Assembly (NCBI GenBank): GCA_022457155.1
Contig: JAJGOT010000134.1
Coordinates: 1,550,001-1,614,000 of the forward strand
From: Cladopsammia gracilis
Taxonomy: Eukaryota; Cnidaria; Anthozoa; Scleractinia; Dendrophylliidae
Direction: 5' to 3'
Length of the DNA stretch: 64,000 bases
Shown here piece by piece: positions 55,780 to 64,000 of this stretch (position 1 is the stretch's first letter; every line of letters begins with the position of its first letter). The position numbers and the translations under genes are program-made. The notes beneath the pieces were generated by a model. That model had not been told where the DNA came from and did no database searches. It saw nothing but the letters and a program-made list of their open reading frames with translations.

Positions 55780-58700
55780 ATGTTGTTCGGAGATATTTCC
55801 AGGGATGCTTATGATAGCTCGAACGAAGTTGGTTTGGTTTACACGCGAAACAAATATGGCCGAGTTTCTTTGCCTCCTGGCTATGAATTGCAGGGCAAAA
55901 AAGTGCGTTTTGTCAACAATTTCTACAAAGGTATTTTGATGTGATGCTTAAGTGTATGAAATGTATGCTATCGTCTCGACAGCCTTCTGTTATGTTTAAT
56001 ATTTGAACATTTTAAATTCTCTGAATGACCATTTCTTGCAATCAGTCAGTTCCTCATGTAAGCCCACGTATAATGCCCCAGGCACAAGGTACAGTGCAGT
56101 AACTGTGCATGTAGGCATACTGTCTTGCACCCAGCACAGTGTAGTACCTATGGAACTGCAGTATCGTACTAGCTTTAGTATATGTAGTAGATGTACATGT
56201 AGAAGCTGACGTATAGTGGTAATCGGTCCCTCTCTGTCTCTTTAAGGACGTTCGCGCGAAAATCTTCTAACATTGATTTTTTTATAAAACTTTTGCTACA
56301 GCTAGGTTATGAGTCATTCTTGTCAGAAATGCAAAAAAATGAGGGGGTCACCGACTTCGTTTCTGAGATAAGCTATCTGAAAGGCGACCCTAATTTTGAA
56401 AAATTGGTCTTCCTTATGGGATGTGACCCAAATGTCTGTTGGTCTAAAAATATTGCAAATGAATCTCTAAAATGCAACTTTCTTTCCCACATTTTATGCC
56501 AGTAGGTCTGTTTAGCAAATCATTCAACTGGTGACGTTCCTTGAAGTAAATTTCATCTTTGAAGGACTGCATTTGCAAACTCTGACAGCCCGCAAGTTGG
56601 CATTATTTGATGGCGCGTGGGTAGAAAAATGGAAAAAATTTAAACTTCCTACATTGATTTTTTGTTCATTTTTTCACATTCTGTCAAGAATTGGCAAAGA
56701 AAATTATCTATGAAAAAAAATTTGGGGGTCACCGACCATCCAAGTGAGTTAAATCTAAGCAAAGTTAACACAACGGCTATCAGCCCTTTATGTGCTTAGG
56801 TTTCTTCTCTTGCGCGCGCGCTCGTGCATGACGTAGCATGGCGTTGCGGCATGAATTGCGTGCGCAGTAAGGATGCGCATAAACAATTAGCGCGAACGTC
56901 CTTAAGATGGCTACTACTGCACTGATGTGCAGGCCACCCTGGGGGGACTTCAGTATGACAGGTACGGGGATGCTCGTCAGAAATTTTGAATTACGGACAT
57001 TCATGCTGATTGTTTATGAACATCCCTGCTGCGCACATAATTCATATTGCAATGCCATGCTACATGCACGAGTGTGCGCAAAGGAAGAAATCTAAACAGA
57101 ATAAGAGCTGGTAGCTTTTGCGTTAACTTTGCTTAGATTTAACTCCCTTGAATGGTCGATGACCCTTCCTTTTTTTGGCTAGATAATGTTCTTTTCCAAT
57201 TTCTGAAAAATAAACAAAACATTGGGACCATATTGAGTAAGGGTGGTCTTTCAGATATCTTATCTCTGAAATGAAGTTGATAATCCCTTAATTTTTTGCA
57301 TTTCTGATATAAGTAACTTGTAACCTAGCTGTAGCAAAAGTTTAGAAAAAAGTCAATGTTAGAAGATTTTAACCTCTAAGCTGTAGCAAAAGTTTAGAAA
57401 AGAGTCAATGTTAGAAGATTTTCGCACTTGTAAACATCCTTAAGTCCCTAAAGGAGACCAATCTGGGAATGGCTCAAACTTTATGTGACCCCTAAACGAA
57501 TACCATTGATTCTAATTCGAAAAGAGTTCTCAGTGACTAAAATGGTGATTAAGATTTTGTCATCAAATGCTTTTATCTATTGACAGAATTTAAAGGGAAC
57601 CTCCATTGTGATAAGAAGTTGACATTAAATTGTTGGAAATAAAGTCTAAATTTCAATTTTTTAATAACAAATAGGAAGGAAATTTCAGTGTACAAAAAAA
57701 CAATATGAATATTGCTTTTTTTTGGCTTATAAACTTCCAGTGTGCCAACATTTTGAATTTTTATGACATCATATGTTGCTGCTATTGTTAAGAATTGGCG
57801 TTCTTTTGTTTGGAACAATTGGACAACCGTATGATGTCATAAAAATTCAAAATGGCGGCGCACTGGAAATTTAAAAGCGAAAATAGGCGATATTCATATC
57901 CAATTTTCGTGTACACTAAAATTATATTTCCACTTGTTATTAACATAATCGAAATTTAAACGTTGTTTCCAACAATTTTTACATCCATTTGTTATAATAG
58001 TGGAGCTTGGTCATAAATCTTTAGGTATTGTTTGCGTTCCTAAAAATATTGGCATTCCTTCCTGAACACCCTTAGTGATATCAATATCTGTCGTTTACAC
58101 ATGTAAACGAGGCCAAAAAAAAAACAACTTTATTTAAACTCGGATTAAGAGTAGCTCGAAAGAGCTAATATCTCCGAGTATACAAATTGAACATAACATT
58201 TAAAAATCCCAACAAGCATCTCTCTTTATTTTACTAAAAAAAGACAGATAAAAGAAGAGTTCTGGTGACTTAAATGGCAATTAAGATTTCGTCATCAAAA
58301 GTTTTCATCAATCAACAGAATTTAAGTCTTTAATCTTTAGGTATTTTTTTATGGTACTTTGATAACCAAAAATATTGGCATTCCTTCCTTAACACCCTTA
58401 GTGATATCAATATCTGTCATTTACATCTGTAAACGAGAGAACAACAAGCATCTCTGTATTTTTCATGTGGAAGCCCCTGGCCCCTGCACCCCCCTCCCCC
58501 CCCCCCCCCCCACCCGTGCATGCTACATAGAACTTGCTTAGCTTAGCTCGAAGGATCCTAGTCAACCATGCCTGTTTTTGTTTAACATATCGGTTGTGGC
58601 GGAGCGCTTAGTTTCAAATTATGCATGATGAAAGGTCAAGACTGCGGCGATCTGGAAAACTATAATTAGACTTAGGGCGAAATTAATAAATTGATTTGAA

Positions 58701-60900
58701 ATTGAACTGACAACAACATAAGGTTACTTGAGATGGGTTCCTGAATGTTGTTTGTAGTTTCTTGAAAAGAACTGGTCCTTGCACAGAGCTCCTCAATATT
58801 TTGATGTAACAAATTGGCTGTTACTTAGACCAGTGATGTTTATGCTCTCTTTCCTTTATTGACTCACAAAGAAGAATTTGTTTGGTTCCCTCAGTTGTTT
58901 TAGTTGTACCGCTCTAAGGAGTGTGAAAGGCCATTGAACAGTACTAATTCAACAGGAGAAATTTTATCCCAAACAAAACAAAAAAGATACAAAAAGTGTT
59001 GTTCCCAAATTAATAAGCACCGATAATTTGCAGAGGCCTTTTGTGGCAGTTTCAGTCCTTGGCACAGAAAATACACCACTGTGCTCTTGGATTTTGTTTC
59101 GCTATATGAAATGACCAAATTTCAATGGCAGTGAAAATGGCGGATATCACAGTTGATATGTGCAAGGAATGGTGGTTGCCTAGGATCCTTTAATTATGGA
59201 GATACTAAAATATCCTTAAAATAGACAGGATGGAAGATATTTACACAGAAACAAAAACAGATTAACTTCTACTTATTAACTTGAGCAGACAGTCAATTAG
59301 AGTTAGAGCACCACAAGCACTTAGCAGACACATTTCCTAAACACTTGCTCAATCTTGGTGCCAGTCACATACTGTCAAAATTATATACATTTTAGTCCTT
59401 CCATATACCTAAAAAGTACATTAGGTGTTTTAAATTTCTTGCAAACCTCCAAGCTACAATCATTGACAGAAGTCTTTGGGACAATTCAATAAAAGCAGCC
59501 TGTTTAATTTTTTATTTGTTCTTGAAAGTACTGTAAAACATTTTGGCCACCGTGTTAGTAGAAATGATCCCTTTGCCTTCCGCCCTGCCTCCCTTCCCCT
59601 TCCCCCCTGCCTCCCTCCCTCCCTGCACCCCATCCTCCATGCCCCCCCTCCACCTTTCCCCTTTCCTCTGCCACCCCTCCCCCATGGCACCCCTGCCCCC
59701 TCCCCCTCCCCCTCCCCCCTGATCCCTGCCCCCTTCCCCCTATGTTTAATGATTTAAAACAGCAATAGGCTAACAGCCAATGTTTCCCCATACCTCCCAT
59801 ATGTACGATCTTCTTAAGATGGACTTAAGGTGGAAAAAGTTTTACTTGATAGAATCTGTTCTAAGGCAGGTATTCATAGGGGGCCTGAAGGGTCCCTAGT
59901 TTGTATTTTGTGTAAGAGGGCATTTACTTCTAATAGTGTTTAGAACTTTCAATTCTGTATTTTTCAACAGGAGCAACTTGCTCTGTCAGCAATGGTGATG
60001 GTACTTTCAATCCTCATTCATTCTTCCTAATTTGCCTGGATTTTGTTGCCAAGAATGTAACCATGGTCGAATCCCTGGAAGGATTTCCAGATATCGTGGG
60101 GAAAGAACTGTTTCATAAAGTCCAAGAGAATGAAGGATTTGGTTCCAATCCAAAGAATTTAAAGTTGTTTTGTGAGGCATATGGTGAACCTATTCTTTCA
60201 AAGCTATCTCTTGTATCAGAGCACATCCTTATAAACAAATACTTGGAATACCTGCAGCTCTTTGTTTTCCTTACTGAACTGGATGTCAGTGATTGTCGTC
60301 TTGGAGATGGTCATGAACTGTTGACGCATATCTCTCATTTGCATTAGTGAGTATTAACACTTGGCCATTTTTTATTTGTCTTTTAGGTGCAATTTTAGTA
60401 GCAAATGTCATCAATATTAACCATTTTAATTTACGTGTTGTGTTAATTATAAACTATTGGCAAATTATTTTCAATGCCAATAGTTATCAGCCCAGTCAAA
60501 ATGTTTTTGAGTAGTAGGCAAGATGGCTGGAGTAGTAGGCAGCAGAGGCCACAAGCTTGCTTAGACGCCATCTTGTTTGTAACTACAAGAGCATTCACTG
60601 GGATCATTTTCCCACATAATGCTCAAGGCGTTGCAAGGCCCCAGTAACCCTGTCACTCAGCACGCAAGGTTTGTTCGTGTGCGGCTCGATTCACAAGAAA
60701 CATTTTATGTTTTTTTTTACAATTTGAACTAGAAGAGACCTCATATTTGTTGTTAATGAAGTTTAGTGTATAGTAGGCGGCAGATATTTCGTTGTAGGCG
60801 GCAAAATCACCGGCTGCCGGCACATTTTGACTGGGCTGAGTTATAGTGTCCTCAATTAGCTCTTTTTGTAGCTAAATACATCAACACTTCGATAATAAAA

Positions 60901-60935
<35 letters not shown>

Positions 60936-61009
60936 GGCTAATCAAATAATAATATACTTTATTAACAAATTTCTCAAAACAATCTTAAATTTACAATCTT
61001 AAATTTACA

Positions 61010-61054
<45 letters not shown>

Positions 61055-63427
61055 CAACAACAACAATAATTCCATAGCAATTTTAGTTCAACTGGAGTAG
61101 AGCATGCCATATCTAACATATATCAACACAAAAGCTGCTTTAAGAAAGTAACAGTGCATGCATCCCTGTAAAACATTTCATAATTGCAATCAAGTTGCTG
61201 TGAAATCAATGTTGATGTCTGCACAGCTCAAAATGGAGGTTTCATGTCTTGGTTATTGAAGGGCTTCCTGTTTTATTAGCCATTCCCTTCATGTAGATAG
61301 AGTTCTGCCTTCATTGCTAGTGTACACTGTATTCAGTAGCTCACTACAAAGAAAAAAAATGTGAGTTCCCCGACATAAGCAGGGATGTAGCTAAGATATC
61401 CAACAGGTGGAATTTTGTTCAGCACAGGCGAAAAATTTTGTTAAAAAAAAGACAGAAAGAGTTAAGCAGACAGTTTTCCAGGCAGAAAACAAGAAAACTC
61501 AGTCTTCAGGCAGTTATTTTTTTCCACCTTCTGCCTATTATTTACATCCCTGATGAGTCAAACCCATAATAATAAACCCACACTCTGATAAACCTCCTCA
61601 CAATAAATAAGCTAGCTCCCTCCTCACGTCTTTCAGCCTTCACAACTGAAACAGTAAATGACAGTATTATCGATATTCTCAGCATTGCATTTACGCACAA
61701 ATGGTACGTATATACGCATAAAACTTTTGTGGGACGCACAAACACAGGGCCTGTCGCATCCTTGGGACACAAGGTATTAAGTTTAACTTGAATGAAATGA
61801 AATAGCAGAAGAAAATAATAATTATGAAAGAAAAAACAAGTAATTTACTTGATTTGACATCATTTTATTAACATTTTGTATTAAAATTCAAACGTAACGT
61901 TAAAAACAAGAAATATTTAACTATTCAACTTTTCAATGTACATAGAGTTGATTAAGTGGAAAAACAATTTTGGGGTTAGGTGCACTTTAACTTGTGAGAA
62001 TGCAAAGCTTTGAATGGTTTAAAGCAGTTGGAGATGTTTGTCTTGCTCATGGGGACCGCGTTGGATGGATGGGAGAGTGGGGTGAGTTGGACGCAAGGGT
62101 ATGGGGGATCAGTGGAGAGAAACGCCCAGGAGTGGGGAGGGAAGGGTCAAAGAACATTTAGCCTATGATATGTAATGGTGGGAGGGGAGGGTGGGGAATT
62201 CGATGCAGGGGGGGGGTGGGGTTTGGTGGAGCAAATGTCTAAGAGAGGGAAGGGTTTGAATATTTGAAGGGGTGAGTGGAATAAAGCCCTAAGTGAATTC
62301 TGATCAACTGCTAGATTCTCCTTACAGTCTATCTTGTATATGCTCATGTAACAAAGGGAGAATTTGGCTATAGATCAGGAGTCACTTAGGGCCTTATCCC
62401 AAACTGAAATAAGGCCCCAAGTGACCCCTGATCTGAAACCAAATTCTCCCTTTGTTCATGAGCATATACAAGACAAACTGGAAGGAGAATCTAACAGTTG
62501 ATCAGAAGTCACTTAGGGCTTTATTCCACTCACCCCTTCATTTATGGTGTGTTTTTTTGGGACATATTCGAGATAAGTCATTTTGAAATCAGAATACGCT
62601 TACAAAACTATGTTGTTTACATTCTCACACACCAATAATTTTTCAGGTACACATAGCAGGGTGTTAATTAGGCATCGGAGATTGGAGAATTCTCCACCTA
62701 CTATGCAGAATTCTCCGGCTAAATTTCAATGCCAATATGTAGCTGTCTTCGCTCTTTCATAATATTCTCCTGTTACTTTACACTATTCTCCTGCTACTAC
62801 AATAGGCCATTTCCGAGTTGCCTTTAGCCTCTCTATCAAAGCGAGGCTAGGTGCGAAACCTTTCATATGAAAATAAGTTTTCATTTTATTTGCATGTGAA
62901 TGAAACTCATTTTCATATGAAAGGGTTCGCACCTAGCCTCGCTTTGATAGAGAGGCTAAAGGTAACTCGGAAATGGCCTATTCTTAAATGAATTCCCTGA
63001 CATAGTCAAAGTAGCGACTTCCATATTTTACGAGAAGAATAGATGCAATATTTAGAGGTATTCTGTTTTTCGAATGACCAGAATATGTCCCAAAACAATG
63101 CTCCCTTAGTATTCACAAGTTGCATCATTGGAGCATTTGATTTTGTTTTGTTTTATTCACAGTTTGTCTAAGCTGAGCCTCAAAAACAACTGCCTCTCTG
63201 ATACTGGTGTTGAAAAATTCACACTACCCCAGCGCCTCCTGAAAGATGGACTTGGCAAGCTTTCCATTTTGGATTTGTCCTTGAACTTTGACATTACTGA
63301 CAAAGCTATCAAGTATCTCCTGAAGTTAAATTCCTTGACTGCTCTGAATCTTTCTGCTACTTGTGTTTCTTTCCGATATGGTGTCCCAATGCTTTTGAAT
63401 AACAGCAACTTGTGTCTTTCACAGGAG
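55780..63427 (+). CDS. LRRC42: Leucine-rich repeat-containing protein 42, 5' part (3 exons)
   Basis: Exons are 55780-55930, 59971-60346 and 63163-63427; the gene continues beyond the window. Phases fit: AAAG|GTATTT to TTCAACAG (phase 1), TA|GTGAGT to TTATTCACAG (phase 2), GAG|GTAAGT (phase 0). The joined protein has 264 residues so far. Exon 1: GLVYTRNKYGRVSLPPG. Exon 2: SLEGFPDIVGKELF and LTELDVSDCRLGDGHELL. Exon 3: LSLKNNCLSDTGV and LSILDLSLNFDITDKAIKYL. The order and the spacing match vertebrate LRRC42 (GFPEQIAEKLF, CKLGDEHELL, LKDNCLSDAGV). LRRC42 is a poorly studied intracellular LRR protein; its molecular role is not established. ATG 55780 is in a good context (GCCATGT). Confidence 0.93.
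56242..57443. mobile_element. Composite TTAA-type foldback in LRRC42 intron 1
   Basis: TTAAGGACGTTCGCGCG at 56242 is inverted at 56889-56905 (CGCGAACGTCCTTAA) and, more diverged, at 57415-57443. Inner arms also pair: TAAATCTAAGCAAAGTTAAC (56752) with GTTAACTTTGCTTAGATTTA (57122). A 50-base tandem repeat (GTAGCAAAAGTTTAGAAAA) ends the right arm. Probably one element inserted in or recombined with a relative. Confidence 0.65.
57601..58005. mobile_element. Foldback element in LRRC42 intron 1
   Basis: CTCCATTGTGATAA pairs with TTATAATAGTGGAG, and AATTTTTATGACATCATA with TATGATGTCATAAAAATT close to the centre. The arms are about 190 bases and imperfect. Confidence 0.7.
58016..58440 (+). repeat. 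Direct repeat pair in LRRC42 intron 1
   Basis: AATATTGGCATTCCTTCCT and AACACCCTTAGTGATATCAA occur at 58046-58100 and again at 58371-58420. About 100 bases per copy, 315 bases apart. Confidence 0.75.
58480..58516 (+). repeat. Poly-C tract
   Basis: Nearly pure C with a few T and A bases. Prone to length change. Confidence 0.85.
59575..59750 (+). repeat. C-rich pyrimidine tract (strong strand asymmetry)
   Basis: About 170 bases of CCCCT/CCCTCC-type sequence on the plus strand, so the minus strand has many G runs and could fold as quadruplexes. It lies 220 bases before LRRC42 exon 2. Confidence 0.85.
60488..60838. mobile_element. TIR element with CAGCCCAGTCAAAATG ends
   Basis: CAGCCCAGTCAAAATG and CATTTTGACTGGGCTG are perfect inverted termini, flanked by AGTTAT on both sides (60482-60487 and 60839-60844). 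The core has GTAGGCGGCA repeats and no ORF. It lies in LRRC42 intron 2. A second copy begins at 63951. Confidence 0.85.
60902..61062. repeat. (ATT)n and (ATA)n/(ACA)n microsatellites
   Basis: TTATTATTA run at about 60902-60935. AATAATA run passing into ACAACAACA at about 61013-61062. The intervening sequence has a duplicated CTTAAATTTACAAT. Confidence 0.9.
61063..62265. other. LRRC42 intron 2, middle part
   Basis: No gene or element could be supported. G-rich runs occur at about 62040-62225 (GGGGGGGTGGGG at 62210). Confidence 0.4.
62266..62539. mobile_element. Long palindromic foldback element
   Basis: GAAGGGGTGAGTGGAATAAA at the left is inverted at the right (TTTATTCCACTCACCCCTTC). The arms run almost to the centre (CACTTAGGGCCTTAT against ATAAGGCCCCAAGTG), giving a nearly perfect 130-base hairpin. 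Confidence 0.85.
62801..62982. mobile_element. Palindromic MITE
   Basis: AATAGGCCATTTCCGAGTTG pairs with AACTCGGAAATGGCCTATT, and TAGCCTCTCTATCAAAGCGA with TCGCTTTGATAGAGAGGCTA. The arms are about 80 bases. Confidence 0.85.
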
Positions 63428-63949
63428 GTAAGTTATAATTAGAAACTAATAAATAAAATTTGAATTAATAATACACTTAATGACTGGTCCCTCGGGAAAC
63501 TGTTAAGTTTTGTTTCCCCAGATTCGAAGAAAAGCAAAACTTACTGTTTCCCGAGTGTTTTGTTATAAAGCAACAATCAAAACTAAGGAGACAATTTCTG
63601 AGAAAAACACACCATAGGTTTTTAATCAGTACACAGTGAACATACAAATCTGAATTAAAAACAAGTATGAAAAAATGTTCTACAAAAGGGTATGAAAAAA
63701 GTATAAACAAGTTCTTCAAAAGTATGAGTTTCATTTTGTAGCCTGTGTGGGCTGGGCTACATTTGACTTAAGCCTGCTCCAGCCATGTTACCAGAAACCT
63801 ACCAATCAAAGTGCGCATTAGATCCAATGAAACTCCAGCTATGTAACAATATTATTAATAGCAAAGCAAAGTTCCTGCACAAGTGGAGGTCCATACAGTA
63901 TACAGGTAAATATCAATGTGAGTCATTGGATGATCTTGGCATGGTGTAC
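63428..63949. other. LRRC42 intron 3, partial
   Basis: A weak inverted pair lies at 63486-63566 (CTCGGGAAACTGTTAAGTTT against AACTTACTGTTTCCCGAG). No further exon is visible before the window end. Confidence 0.45.
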
Positions 63950-63950
63950 A

Positions 63951-64000
63951 GCCCTGTCAAAATGTGCTGGCAGCCAGGAATTTTGCTGCCAACTGTCAAT
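63951..64000. mobile_element. Left end of a second CAGCCC-type TIR element (cut by window end)
   Basis: CAGCCCTGTCAAAATGTGC, then GGCAGCC and ATTTTGC, matches the inverted right end of the element at 60488-60838. The rest is outside the window. Confidence 0.7.

Noticed and set aside
59460..59800. P-rich and G-rich ORFs
   Set aside because: They come from the C-rich tract in LRRC42 intron 1.

Overview
The window looks like nuclear DNA of an anthozoan cnidarian, most likely a stony coral or a close hexacoral. It is AT-rich. It carries intron-containing animal genes, single-exon class A GPCRs in tandem, tandem replication-dependent histone genes, and many short foldback elements. No species is assigned; the anthozoan call rests on gene content and on remembered family resemblance.

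Layout. 1-4.4 kb: foldback repeats, then a three-exon nucleoside-phosphorylase-domain gene on the minus strand. 5.2-6.8 kb: a direct duplication that carries an intact candidate first exon in one copy and a decayed one in the other. 7.2 kb: an elongator tRNA-Met with a 13-nt intron. 7.9-9.6 kb: a cluster of foldback elements, one with a hammerhead-ribozyme-like motif. 11.7-20.8 kb: three tandem paralogous rhodopsin-like GPCRs separated by repeat-rich spacers, including an orphan copy of their upstream flank. 21.7-25.9 kb: a candidate plus-strand exon, then a broken minus-strand multi-exon gene of an uncharacterised family with a LINE tail inside an intron. 26.9-28.1 kb: a hAT-like non-autonomous transposon whose empty site is preserved near 35.4 kb.

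28.6-54.2 kb is a histone cluster: H4-H3 (divergent), H1, H2A-H2B, a 6.6-kb repeat block, H2A-H2B, H3-H4, and H2A-H2B. All ten core and linker genes are intronless. Each ends in a GGCTC(C/T)TTTAGGAGCC stem-loop followed by a conserved AAAG..ATGACCAA element, the layout expected for U7-dependent, non-polyadenylated S-phase histone mRNAs. Core genes are paired head to head across short TATA and CCAAT promoters. The quartet unit (H2A-H2B-spacer-H3-H4-spacer) is complete once. In the preceding unit the H3-H4 coding part is missing. A block of satellites and a split-direct-repeat element sits in its place, and only the H4 3' stem-loop is left (45230-45245).

55.8 kb to the window end: the 5' part of LRRC42 on the plus strand (three exons, continuing past the window), with introns packed with foldback elements, microsatellites and a C-rich tract.

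The strongest candidates for something undescribed are the orphan histone stem-loop at the edge of the satellite block, the split-repeat element 38955-42768, the intron-bearing tRNA-Met, and the hammerhead-like foldback at 8.9-9.2 kb.
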